Shown: positions 54,014 through 63,479 of the stretch, piece after piece
How positions within the stretch are numbered: position 1 is the first letter of the stretch
Layout of the letters: each line of letters begins with the position of its first letter
Source: Atlanticothrix silvestris CENA357
GTDB taxonomy: Bacteria > Cyanobacteriota > Cyanobacteriia > Cyanobacteriales > Nostocaceae
NCBI RefSeq assembly: GCF_016056295.1
Contig: NZ_JAECZB010000102.1
Location: 1-64,000 of the forward strand
Length of the DNA: 64,000 bases
Direction: 5' to 3'
Notes under the pieces: model-generated
What the model was told of the DNA's origin: nothing
What the model saw: the letters and a program-made list of their open reading frames with translations, nothing else
Database searches by the model: none
Made by a program: the position numbers and the translations under genes

Positions 54014-55243
54014 GTGAAACTTTGTATTGTTACCCATAAAGTTCAAAAAGGCGATGGTCAAGGTAGAGTTAACTATGAAGTTGCTCAAGAAGCAATTCGT
54101 CGCGGTCATCATCTCACATTAATAGCAAGTAATGTAGCACCAGAGTTAGAACAAAATAGTCAGATGAACTGGATTAAAATTCCAGTTCAAGGTTATCCTA
54201 CTGAATTTATTCGTAACTTTGTATTTGCTCAAAAAAGTACCAATTGGTTACATCAACATTGCTCTGAGTTTGATTTAGTAAAAGTCAACGGAGCAATTAC
54301 TACAGTGGCTGCCGATGTCAACGCTGTACATTTTGTTCATAGTTCTTGGCTGCGATGTCTGACGACAAGCCGCTTTACGTCTACGCCTGCTCATATTTCC
54401 CACCTCCACCGCGAGGTTTACGGTTTTTACCAGTGGATATATACAGTTTTAAATGCTCATTGGGAAAAACGAGCTTTCCAAAAAGCAAAAATCGTTGTGG
54501 CGGTATCTGAAAAAGTTGCCGAAGAATTAGTCAACATTGGTGTGCCTCGTTCTGGCATTCGCGTGATTGTCAATGGTGTTGATTTACAAGAATTTACCCC
54601 TGGTTTAGCCGATCGCCAAAAGTTAGGTCTACCGGAAGATGTAACTTTAGCTTTATTTGCCGGAGATATCCGTACACCGAGGAAGAACTTAGATACGGTG
54701 TTACACGCCTTGGCGAAAGTTCCCCATTTACATTTAGCAGTAGTCGGGAGTACTGAAGACAGCACCTTTCCCCAATTAGCAGCCTCTCTGGGGTTAAGCG
54801 ATCGCGTGCATTTTTTAGGATATCGTCGTGATATTGCCGAGATTATGCGAGCAAGCGATTTATTTGTCTTTCCATCGCGTTATGAACCTTTTGGACTAGT
54901 GGTGATAGAAGCGATGGCTTCAGGTTTACCAGTTATTACTGCTACAACGACGGGTGCTGCTGATATTGTGACTCCAGCGTGTGGCATTGTTTTACCTGAC
55001 TGTAACAATGTTGATACTTTGGCACAGGCGCTCAAATTATTAAACAGCGATCGCTCACTAATGCAACAAATGGGTAAAGCAGCGCGCTTAGTTGCAGAAC
55101 AGTATAGCTGGAAAACTATGGCACAAACTTATATGGATCTATTTGAGGAGTTAATCAAGCATGAGAAACACTGTGCTAATACCAACTTATCGCCGTCCTC
55201 TAGATCTATCACGCTGCCTTTTGGCGCTACAGGTACAAACTAA
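54014..55243 (+). CDS. Glycosyltransferase family 4
   Basis: A 409-residue GT-B enzyme starting at GTG, with AGGTAGGTG just upstream. Marks are KVQKGDGQGRVNYEVAQEA, then VNGVDLQEFTPGLADRQKLG and the donor motif RYEPFGLVVIEAMASGLPVI. The last 28 codons overlap the start of the next gene by 83 nt in another frame (HCANTNLSPSSRSITLP). That tail is compositionally unlike a normal C-terminus, so the original stop may have been lost. It is probably translated together with the following family 2 enzyme. Confidence 0.9.
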   Translation: MKLCIVTHKVQKGDGQGRVNYEVAQEAIRRGHHLTLIASNVAPELEQNSQMNWIKIPVQGYPTEFIRNFVFAQKSTNWLHQHCSEFDLVKVNGAITTVAADVNAVHFVHSSWLRCLTTSRFTSTPAHISHLHREVYGFYQWIYTVLNAHWEKRAFQKAKIVVAVSEKVAEELVNIGVPRSGIRVIVNGVDLQEFTPGLADRQKLGLPEDVTLALFAGDIRTPRKNLDTVLHALAKVPHLHLAVVGSTEDSTFPQLAASLGLSDRVHFLGYRRDIAEIMRASDLFVFPSRYEPFGLVVIEAMASGLPVITATTTGAADIVTPACGIVLPDCNNVDTLAQALKLLNSDRSLMQQMGKAARLVAEQYSWKTMAQTYMDLFEELIKHEKHCANTNLSPSSRSITLPFGATGTN

Positions 55244-56117
55244 ACCTGTTGATCAGGTGATAGTGGTTGTCCGCGATACAGATATTGAAACTTGGCAATT
55301 CCTTGACCAATTCAAATCACACAATCTGCCACTGCATACTGTCAAGGTGACACAACCGGGAGTTGTCGCCGCCCTTAACGCTGGACTATCAGCAGTAAAA
55401 GGAGATATCGTTTCGATTACCGATGATGATGCTGCACCCCATCCTGATTGGTTAGAAAAAATTACTGCTCACTTTCATTCTGATAGTTGCATTGGTGGAG
55501 TGGGTGGACGCGATTGGATATACCAAAGCAATAAATTAGAAAACGGCTCCTGTCAGGTAGTAGGTAAGTTGCAGTGGTTTGGCCGCGTGATTGGCAACCA
55601 TCACCTAGGAATAGGAGAACCTCGCGAAGTCGATGTTCTTAAAGGCGTGAACATGAGTTTTCGTACCCAGGCGTTGGCAAAACCTGCCCAAAACATCGGA
55701 CAATTACGCTTTGATGAGCGAATGCGGGGTACAGGAGCGCAAGTACACTTTGAAATGGCATTTACTTTGCTTTTGAAACGATCTGGCTGGAAGATGATTT
55801 ATGATCCCAGCGTTGCTGTCGATCACTATCCAGCACAACGTTTCGATGAAGATCAGCGTCATAATTTTAATGAAATTGCCTTTATTAATTTAGTTCATAA
55901 TGAAACTCTAGCTTTACTAGAGTATCTGCCACCTTTACGTCGGTTTGTATTTTTGCTCTGGGCCATATTAGTAGGAACAAGAGATAGTTTTGGCTTAGTA
56001 CAATGGCTGAGACTTTTACCCAGCCAAGGCCAACTAGCAACTAAAAAATGTCTAGCATCTTGGCGTGGGCGTTGGCAAGGATGGCAGACATATAAACAAT
56101 TAAAAATTCAAAATTAG
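55161..56117 (+). CDS. Glycosyltransferase family 2
   Basis: This 318-residue protein starts MRNTVLIPTYRRPLDLSRCL. The metal-binding acidic cluster is ITDDDAAPHPDWLEKI, followed by CIGGVGGRDWI and later VLKGVNMSFR and DERMRGTGAQVHFE, typical of bacterial family 2 enzymes. The C-terminus has a short hydrophobic segment (RRFVFLLWAILVG). The start lies inside the preceding gene, and the stop is 1 nt before the Wzy-like gene, showing tight coupling. Confidence 0.92.
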   Translation: MRNTVLIPTYRRPLDLSRCLLALQVQTKPVDQVIVVVRDTDIETWQFLDQFKSHNLPLHTVKVTQPGVVAALNAGLSAVKGDIVSITDDDAAPHPDWLEKITAHFHSDSCIGGVGGRDWIYQSNKLENGSCQVVGKLQWFGRVIGNHHLGIGEPREVDVLKGVNMSFRTQALAKPAQNIGQLRFDERMRGTGAQVHFEMAFTLLLKRSGWKMIYDPSVAVDHYPAQRFDEDQRHNFNEIAFINLVHNETLALLEYLPPLRRFVFLLWAILVGTRDSFGLVQWLRLLPSQGQLATKKCLASWRGRWQGWQTYKQLKIQN

Positions 56118-56118
56118 T

Positions 56119-57552
56119 ATGATTTCTAATCAGATACTTTTTAATAGTTTTTCGCAAACACATTTTTCTCCTAAAGAGCGATCGCTACAGGGTTGGATAG
56201 CTATTCTAGGCTTTCTGCTGCTGACTATGGTTTTCTATTTTGCAGGGGCGGCTGCCATACTGCGATTAGTTTATCCAGTAACAGCTTTGGTTGTAGCTGT
56301 GTTTTTATACTTGCGCCATCCCATTCTCTATATCGGCTTTACTTGGTGGGTATGGTTTCTCACGCCTTTTGCCACCCGCCTAGTTGATTATCGAGTTGGT
56401 TGGGATCCTACCCGTCAGATGCTCATAACACCTTATTTAGTGGTGTTTGTGACTATAGTAACTTTCTTAAAACACTTTCCTCGCACTGTGCATCAGGGTG
56501 GGCTGCCATTCATTTTGGCGTTTTTCGGAGTGTTCTATGGCTTTCTAGTGGGTTTAGTTTATAACACACCGATACCCGTAGCACGCGGCTTTTTAGACTG
56601 GCTCAGTCCCATCATCTTTGCTTTTCACTTATTTGTGAATTGGCGAGATTATCCCAGCTATCGCCAAAACCTTCAGCGCATATTCCTGTGGGGTGTGTTG
56701 CTCATGGGGGCTTACGGAATATATCAATTTGTGGTGGCACCTGAGTGGGATAGGTACTGGCTGACAGAATCAAAAATGTTCACTAGTTCTGGAGATCCTG
56801 AACCTTTTGGGATGCGCGTGTGGAGTACTCTGCATTCAGCTGGCCCCTTTGGTTCTGTCATGCAAACGGGTCTCCTGTTACTATTTACCAGTTCCGGAAC
56901 TTTAATTTTTCCGGCTTCAGCAGTTGGTTATCTGTCATTTTTATTGGCACAAGTACGTAGTAGTTGGGGCGGCTGGTTATTAGGAATAATTATGATTTTT
57001 GGCTCGGTAAAGCCCCGTATTCAAATGCGTTTAATTACCATAATTGTAGTCATGGCAATGTGTGTCGTGCCATTGGTGAACATCGAGCCTATTTCTACGG
57101 TTGTTACAGAACGTTTGGAAAGTTTTTCTAATCTGCAAGAAGATACTAGCTTTAAAGATAGATCGGGTAACTATGACCGAAATCTCAGTTTGGCCTTAAC
57201 TAGTGGTCTTGGTAGCGGTTTAGGAAATACTTGGAAAGTCAACGAAAAAACTGGTCAAATCGAAGTATTTGTGGTTGACAGTGGAATTTTAGATATGTTT
57301 TTCACCCTCGGCTGGTTTGGAGCCATTCCATATATGGGTGGATTAATTTTGTTGCTTGTCAGCGTGAGTAAGCATACTGAAGCTCGTTTTGATAGTTTTG
57401 TCAGTGCTGCCCGTGCTATTGGTATTAGTTCTTGTGCCCAATTAATCATTAGTAGTGGAATGCTTAGTATCTCTGGCATGATTCTTTGGGGATTTTTGGC
57501 GATGGCGATGGCAGCTCATAAATATTATCAACATCAAGAAATGACTAGATAG
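56119..57552 (+). CDS. O-antigen polymerase/ligase-like (Wzy-type) membrane protein
   Basis: A 477-residue integral membrane protein with about ten to twelve hydrophobic helices, a large loop at about 200-250 (LTESKMFTSSGDPEPFGMRV) and a second at about 335-385 (RSGNYDRNLSLALTSGLGSG). This pattern is seen in Wzy polymerases and WaaL-type ligases. It would join lipid-linked repeat units on the outer face of the membrane, working with the Wzc-like protein. It closes the island, 1 nt after the family 2 gene. Individual catalytic residues were not assigned. Confidence 0.82.
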   Translation: MISNQILFNSFSQTHFSPKERSLQGWIAILGFLLLTMVFYFAGAAAILRLVYPVTALVVAVFLYLRHPILYIGFTWWVWFLTPFATRLVDYRVGWDPTRQMLITPYLVVFVTIVTFLKHFPRTVHQGGLPFILAFFGVFYGFLVGLVYNTPIPVARGFLDWLSPIIFAFHLFVNWRDYPSYRQNLQRIFLWGVLLMGAYGIYQFVVAPEWDRYWLTESKMFTSSGDPEPFGMRVWSTLHSAGPFGSVMQTGLLLLFTSSGTLIFPASAVGYLSFLLAQVRSSWGGWLLGIIMIFGSVKPRIQMRLITIIVVMAMCVVPLVNIEPISTVVTERLESFSNLQEDTSFKDRSGNYDRNLSLALTSGLGSGLGNTWKVNEKTGQIEVFVVDSGILDMFFTLGWFGAIPYMGGLILLLVSVSKHTEARFDSFVSAARAIGISSCAQLIISSGMLSISGMILWGFLAMAMAAHKYYQHQEMTR

Positions 57553-57921
57553 GGCTTGCTGAAAAAGTCCTTTGGTGTGGGTAGGGAACAGGGAACAGGG
57601 AACGGGCAACAGGGGATAAGCGTAGCGAGACGAAGTAACGGCTTTAAACTTTGCTTCTCCAACTTGAGCAACTGCCGCGCAGAACCGCAGAGAGTAAGAG
57701 TTGCTTTTTTAATTTCATATCCTAATTCAGCAACGCCAAATTTTGTCCTTACTGCTGGACTTGAGCAACAGCATCTAAAGAAATTTGGTTGTCACCGAGT
57801 CTTATCAAAAGCCTAGGAATTCAAATCTAAATTTAAACCACAGTAATGTTTACCAATAGACATTAAACAGACGTTACTGATTCGGGAACAATAAATTTAG
57901 AAATCACTAGGATTTAGCAGT
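57553..57921. repeat. Intergenic repeats including a decayed copy of the 8681-8803 element
   Basis: GGGAACA units lie at about 57585-57605, then ATAAGCGTAGCGAGACG. Next comes CGCAGAACCGCAGAGAGTAA, then AATTTCATATCCTAATTCAG and CAACGCC (about 57700-57738), matching the right half of the element at 8681-8803. The left end is only weakly preserved (CTTGCTGA at 57554). No gene was seen. The promoter of the giant kinase lies at its right end. Confidence 0.65.
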
Positions 57922-60900
57922 ATGCTCAACACTCGTGTTAGTATTCCCGGACACCAAATAACTGAAGAAATCTACAATGGTTCAAGAACCTTAGTTTATC
58001 GAGGGTATCGAGAAGTTGACTCATTACCTGTAGTGATCAAACTGCTGAAAAATCCATATCCTACTTTCAGTGAATTGGTGCAGTTTCGCAATCAGTACAC
58101 CATTGCCAAAAATCTCAACTCACCCCTAATCATCCAAACTTACAGCCTGGAAGCCTATCAAAATGGCTACGTATTGGTGATGGAAGATTTTGGGGGCATT
58201 TCCCTCAAAGATTATTTTGCTCATGACCAGACGCGAGATATAGAGTCTTTACAAGAGTTTTTACAAATAGCGATCGCCCTGTGTAATACTTTAGAGATAC
58301 TCTATAGTCAGCGCATCATTCATAAAGATATTAAACCGAGCAATATTTTAATCAACCCTCATTCCAAACAAGTTAAATTAATCGACTTTAGTATTGCATC
58401 ACTATTACCAAGGGAAACACAAACGCTAATCAGCCCCAATGTGTTAGAAGGAACACTAGCTTATATTTCTCCAGAGCAAACAGGGAGAATGAATCGGGGT
58501 ATTGACTACCGGACTGATTTTTATTCACTTGGTGTAACTTTCTACGAGTTACTCGCAAACGAGTTACCCTTTCAATCAAATGACCCAATGGAGTTGGTGC
58601 ATTCCCATATTGCTAAAGCAGCCCCTTCAGTACATGAAATTAACTCACAAATACCATCTGTAATTTCGGAAATCGTCAGCAAATTGATGGCAAAAAATGC
58701 TGAAAACCGCTATCAGAGTGTATTAGGATTGAAGCATGATTTAGAAATTTGTTTTGCTCAGCTGAAGACAACAGGCCAAATTGAGAATTTTCCAATTGCT
58801 CAAAGGGATGTATCCGACAGATTTATTATCCCTGATAAACTCTATGGACGAGAATTAGAAGTAAAAACCCTATTAGAAGCCTTTAAAAAAGTTAGCCTGG
58901 GTTCAACAGAAATAACATTGGTAGCTGGATTTTCAGGAATTGGTAAAACTGCGGTTGTTAACGAAATTCATAAGCCAATAGTTAAACAACGTGGTTATTT
59001 TATTAAAGGCAAATTTGACCAATTTAATCGAAATATTCCTTTTTCGGCATTTGTTCAAGCTTTCCGTAATTTCATGGAGCAATTACTAGCAGAAAGTGAT
59101 GGTCAAATACAAAAATGGAAAAATAAAATTGTTCAAGCATTAGGTGAAGATGGACAGGTAATTATTGAAGTCGTTCCTGAATTAGAAAAAATCATTGGCA
59201 ATCAACCACCCGCACCAGAATTATCAGGTAACGCAGCACAAAATCGATTTAATTTATTATTTCAGAAATTTGTTCAGGTATTTACAACTAAAGACCATCC
59301 CTTAGTAATATTCTTAGATGACTTGCAATGGGTGGATTCGGCTTCATTGAAACTTATGCAATTATTAATGAATGAAGCTAATCAGGGATATTTATTGTTA
59401 ATTGGTGCATATCGAGACAATGAAGTTTTTCCAGCACATCCATTGATGGTGATGTTGGATGAAATTCGCAAAATAGGTGTAACAGTAAATAGTCTTATCC
59501 TGAAGCCACTTAATCAATTACATTTGAATCAACTTGTAGCCGATACGTTAAATTGTGCAGAAAGTGTAGCATTATCTCTTTCACAATTAGTTGATCGTAA
59601 AGTTCAAGGAAATCCCTTCTTTGCAACTCAGCTTCTCAAATCATTACATCAAGACCAACTGATTCAATTCAATTATATAGAAGGATGTTGGCAATGTGAC
59701 ATTTCTCAAATCAATCAGCAAACTCTAGCAGACAATGTTGTTGATTTTATGGTTTTTCAATTACGAAGACTACCAGAATCAACTCAACACCAATTGAAGC
59801 TAGCCGCTTGTATTGGGAATCAGTTCGATTTAAAAACATTAGCAATTGTTTCCAAACAATCGGAGGTGGAAACCGCAGATTGCTTGTGGAAGGCTTTGCA
59901 AGAAGGGTTGATTTTGCCGCAAAGTGAAGTTTATAAGTTTTTTGTTGGTTCTGAAAATCAAACAGCTACTCAAGAACACTCTGAGACGGTTATATATAAA
60001 TTTTTACACGATCGCGTCCAACAAGCTGCCTATTCACTGATTCCACAAGCACAAAAACAGTCAACACATCTGCAAATTGGGCGATTATTATTACATAATA
60101 CACATAAAGACCAGCAAGAGTCTGGAATTTTTGCGATCGCTAACCAATTCAATTACGGATTGGAGTTATTAGAGGAACCTGGCGAACGAGAACATCTGGC
60201 TCGGTTAAATCTCATAGCTGGTTGTAAAGCCAAGAACTCGACTGCTTATGCGACAGCAGTGGAGTATTTAAAAGTTGCGATGCTTCTGTTACCGATAAAT
60301 GCTTGGCAAAGCAGCTATGATTTGGCCCTTGCTGTTTATGAATCTGCGGCTGAGGCAGAATATCTCAATACAAACTTTGAATCATCAAAATTATTAGTAG
60401 AGATTATTCTCAAAAATGCTAAATCTCCATTAGAAAAAGTTCGTACTTATGAGATTCAAATCCAATCTTATACGGCACAAAATAAATTTATTGAAGCAAT
60501 AGCCACAGGTAGAGAAGCACTCCAATTACTAGATTTGACGTTACCTGAAGATGGTAGCACTCAAATGATTTTTGATGAACATGATCAGTTGCAAAAAATG
60601 TTTGTTCATCAATCGATTGCAGCATTGGCAGATTTGCCCGAAATAACTAATCCCAACCAATTAGTTGCACTCCGCATTTTATCAGGTTTGTTTGCCCCGG
60701 TTTATATAGCCAAACCGATGTTGTTGCCGCTGAAAATTTTTACAATGATCAAAATTTGTATCCAGCATGGCAACTCACCACAGGCAGCTGTTGCTTATAG
60801 CCTCTATGGGTTATTTTTGTGTAGTGTAGGTGCAATTGAAGATGGATATAACTTTGGAAAACTGGCAGTACAACTTTTAGATAAATTTCAAACTAAAGAA

Positions 60901-63360
60901 CTTAAAAGCAGAGTTTATCTAACATTCAGCTTATTCATTAAGCACTGGAAAGATTCAATTAAATCCACGTTAAGTTTATTTTTAGATGGATTACAAAGTG
61001 GTTTAGAAACCGGAAATTTAGAATATGTAGGCTATTGCGCCAATTGCTATTGTCAGTTTCTCTTTTGGAGTGGAGAAAACCTAGAAAATGCTGTGCTGGA
61101 GGCAGATAAATATTGTGACCTCATGCAGCAAATTAAACAAGAGGTATCTCTAATTTGGGGAAATATCTGGCGGCAAACGGTTCTAAATTTACAAGGAGAA
61201 GTGGCTAACCCCTGCTGCTTAAATGGTAAGCATTTTCACGAAATAGAAATGTTACCAACTTTGATTGAAACTAACAATATCAATGGTATTTGTTATGTCT
61301 ATTTAGCAAAAATACTACTGTCTTATCTTTTTGGTGAATACGAATCTGCTTGGGAATATTCCCAAAAATTTGAGCAGTATGAACAGGGAGCAGCAGGCTT
61401 ATTAATTGTTCCTTTAAGAAATTTCTATCAATCTTTAAGTTTATTAGCTCTTTGTTCTCAGGTAAGTGAAGCGCAGCAACAGCTTTATCTTAATAAAGTA
61501 GCCCAAAATCAAGCAAAAATGCAAGAATGGGCAGATCATGCACCAGTCAATTATCAGCATAAGTACAATTTAATTTTAGCTGAACAAGCTCGTGTAACTG
61601 GCGATCGCCTACAAGCCGCAGATTATTATGAAATCGCTATCCAACAAGCAATCGCCAATGACTATATTCAAGAAGCAGCGATCGCTAACGAACTTGCTGC
61701 CAAATTTTACTTAGAATGGGGTAAAGAAAAAGCCGCAGAAGGATATCTGCAACAAGCATATTACAGCTATGCCCGTTGGGGAGCAAAAGCCAAAACTGAT
61801 GACTTGGAAAGACGCTATCCCAAATCACTCAAACCCATTCTGCAACAGCAAGAATTCAACTTCTATCCCTTAGAAACCATAGCCAGCATTTCCCGTACAT
61901 CAGCTTCTACATCTACTTACACCACCAGCAGTACTAATATTTCTGATGCTCTAGATTTAACTTGCATTCTCAAAGCTGCTCAAACAATCTCTAGTTGTAT
62001 AGAATTAGACGAACTTATCAGCAGTCTGACTCGAATTATTCTAGAAAATTCTGGTGCAAAAAAATCTGTATTAATTCTTCCTCAAGAAGATACTTGGCAA
62101 GTGCGGGCAATTAACTTTATTGATCAACAGTCCAATTCTCAAACTGATGTCAAAACTATTCTTGATTCACAACTATTAGATGCTTGTGAAAATATTCCTA
62201 GAAAACTGATCAATTACGTTAAAAATACTCAAGAAACCGTCATCATAGACAACTGTAAAACAAATATTCCTGGTGTGATTGGGGAATATATGCTCTTACA
62301 TCAACCTCAAAGTGTATTATGTACACCCATTATTAACCAAGGTCATTTGGTAGGGATTCTCTACCTAGAAAATCAACTTAATCAAGGGGTATTTACTAGT
62401 CAGCGTCTACGAGTGATTAACCTACTGTCCTCCCAAGCAGCAATCGCCTTAGAAAATGCTCGACTTTATCAGCAAGCTGGGCAAGCTTTACAAGATTTAC
62501 AACAAGCTCAATTACAAATTGTTCAGAGTGAAAAGATGTCTGCATTGGGTAACTTAGTTGCTGGAGTAGCTCATGAAATGAATAATCCTCTCGGTTTTAT
62601 TGCTGCCAGTCTCAAACAAGCTAAACCAATATTTACTGATGTTATCCAACACTTGAAATTATATGAAAAAAGGTTTCCTACTCCCGGAGATGAAATTCTG
62701 ATTCATGCCGAAAAAATCGACTTGGAATATAGCTTAGAAGATTTTCCTAAGATGATTGATTCGATGACTATGGCGTGTGACAGGCTCAAAAATATCAGTA
62801 CCAGTCTCCGCACTTTTTCTCGTGCCGATAGAGATTACAAAGTACCGTTTAATATTCATGAAGGCATTGATAGCACAATTTTAATTTTAAAACATCGTCT
62901 CAAAGCCAATGATATTCGTCCGGCAATTGCTGTAGTGACTGAGTATAGTAACTTACCCCAAATTGAATGCTTTCCTGGTCAATTAAATCAAGTATTTATG
63001 AATATCTTAGCGAACGCTATTGATGCATTGGATGAAGCAAATATAGGTCGGAGTTTTGAGGAAATAAAAACCAATCCTAATCGGATTACAATTACCACCT
63101 CTTTAAAAGATAAACAGGTTGAGGTGAAGATTGCTGATAATGGTCAAGGCATGAGTGAATCAATCAAGCAAAAAGTTTTTGACCACTTATTTACTACCAA
63201 AGCAGTTGGGAAAGGTACGGGATTAGGATTAGCGATCGCTCAGTCTCTTGTTGTAGAAAAACATGGCGGAACTTTGGATGTCAATTCTACTCCAGGTGAG
63301 GGAACAGAATTTGTCATTAGCTTACCGATTCTGTCTCAAACTCAGAGCGAAAGGCAATAG
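57922..63360 (+). CDS. Trifunctional Ser/Thr kinase, ATPase and sensor histidine kinase
   Basis: The domains in this 1812-residue protein are: Ser/Thr kinase (about 10-275; VIK lysine, HKDIKPSN at 134-141, and DFS at 155-157 where DFG is usual), AAA-type ATPase (about 305-600; GFSGIGKT at 336-343, VIFLDDLQWVD), a long helical TPR-like middle (about 600-1310), GAF (about 1357-1515), and histidine kinase with H1551 in GVAHEMNNPLG and ATP boxes ADNGQGMSES and GTGLGLAIAQ. Such proteins integrate Ser/Thr and His-Asp signalling in filamentous cyanobacteria. No receiver is adjacent. The last codons and stop (AGG CAA TAG) fall in an AATAGGC repeat. A broken paralogue lies at 6563-8670. Confidence 0.93.
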   Translation: MLNTRVSIPGHQITEEIYNGSRTLVYRGYREVDSLPVVIKLLKNPYPTFSELVQFRNQYTIAKNLNSPLIIQTYSLEAYQNGYVLVMEDFGGISLKDYFAHDQTRDIESLQEFLQIAIALCNTLEILYSQRIIHKDIKPSNILINPHSKQVKLIDFSIASLLPRETQTLISPNVLEGTLAYISPEQTGRMNRGIDYRTDFYSLGVTFYELLANELPFQSNDPMELVHSHIAKAAPSVHEINSQIPSVISEIVSKLMAKNAENRYQSVLGLKHDLEICFAQLKTTGQIENFPIAQRDVSDRFIIPDKLYGRELEVKTLLEAFKKVSLGSTEITLVAGFSGIGKTAVVNEIHKPIVKQRGYFIKGKFDQFNRNIPFSAFVQAFRNFMEQLLAESDGQIQKWKNKIVQALGEDGQVIIEVVPELEKIIGNQPPAPELSGNAAQNRFNLLFQKFVQVFTTKDHPLVIFLDDLQWVDSASLKLMQLLMNEANQGYLLLIGAYRDNEVFPAHPLMVMLDEIRKIGVTVNSLILKPLNQLHLNQLVADTLNCAESVALSLSQLVDRKVQGNPFFATQLLKSLHQDQLIQFNYIEGCWQCDISQINQQTLADNVVDFMVFQLRRLPESTQHQLKLAACIGNQFDLKTLAIVSKQSEVETADCLWKALQEGLILPQSEVYKFFVGSENQTATQEHSETVIYKFLHDRVQQAAYSLIPQAQKQSTHLQIGRLLLHNTHKDQQESGIFAIANQFNYGLELLEEPGEREHLARLNLIAGCKAKNSTAYATAVEYLKVAMLLLPINAWQSSYDLALAVYESAAEAEYLNTNFESSKLLVEIILKNAKSPLEKVRTYEIQIQSYTAQNKFIEAIATGREALQLLDLTLPEDGSTQMIFDEHDQLQKMFVHQSIAALADLPEITNPNQLVALRILSGLFAPVYIAKPMLLPLKIFTMIKICIQHGNSPQAAVAYSLYGLFLCSVGAIEDGYNFGKLAVQLLDKFQTKELKSRVYLTFSLFIKHWKDSIKSTLSLFLDGLQSGLETGNLEYVGYCANCYCQFLFWSGENLENAVLEADKYCDLMQQIKQEVSLIWGNIWRQTVLNLQGEVANPCCLNGKHFHEIEMLPTLIETNNINGICYVYLAKILLSYLFGEYESAWEYSQKFEQYEQGAAGLLIVPLRNFYQSLSLLALCSQVSEAQQQLYLNKVAQNQAKMQEWADHAPVNYQHKYNLILAEQARVTGDRLQAADYYEIAIQQAIANDYIQEAAIANELAAKFYLEWGKEKAAEGYLQQAYYSYARWGAKAKTDDLERRYPKSLKPILQQQEFNFYPLETIASISRTSASTSTYTTSSTNISDALDLTCILKAAQTISSCIELDELISSLTRIILENSGAKKSVLILPQEDTWQVRAINFIDQQSNSQTDVKTILDSQLLDACENIPRKLINYVKNTQETVIIDNCKTNIPGVIGEYMLLHQPQSVLCTPIINQGHLVGILYLENQLNQGVFTSQRLRVINLLSSQAAIALENARLYQQAGQALQDLQQAQLQIVQSEKMSALGNLVAGVAHEMNNPLGFIAASLKQAKPIFTDVIQHLKLYEKRFPTPGDEILIHAEKIDLEYSLEDFPKMIDSMTMACDRLKNISTSLRTFSRADRDYKVPFNIHEGIDSTILILKHRLKANDIRPAIAVVTEYSNLPQIECFPGQLNQVFMNILANAIDALDEANIGRSFEEIKTNPNRITITTSLKDKQVEVKIADNGQGMSESIKQKVFDHLFTTKAVGKGTGLGLAIAQSLVVEKHGGTLDVNSTPGEGTEFVISLPILSQTQSERQ

Positions 63361-63479
63361 GCAATAGAAAAGAGACACCGGGCGATTGGAAATCGCGCCT
63401 ATACAAACAAAACCCCTGACGCTCGTTCCTCTCTACGAGACGCTGCGCGAGCGTCGGAGGGTTCCCCTACACTCTGCTT
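63361..63479. other. Convergent intergenic repeat
   Basis: It starts with AATAGGCAATAG heptamers, then GGCGATT-GGA-AATCGC and GACGCTCGTTCCTCTCTACG facing GCGCGAGCGTC, a GC-rich palindrome module like those at 15730 and 49221. It separates the giant kinase from the convergent nblS-like gene. Confidence 0.55.

Noticed and set aside
57556-57816. 86-codon plus-strand frame before the giant kinase
   Set aside because: It is made of heptamer and palindromic repeats and a decayed element, with no protein-like features.
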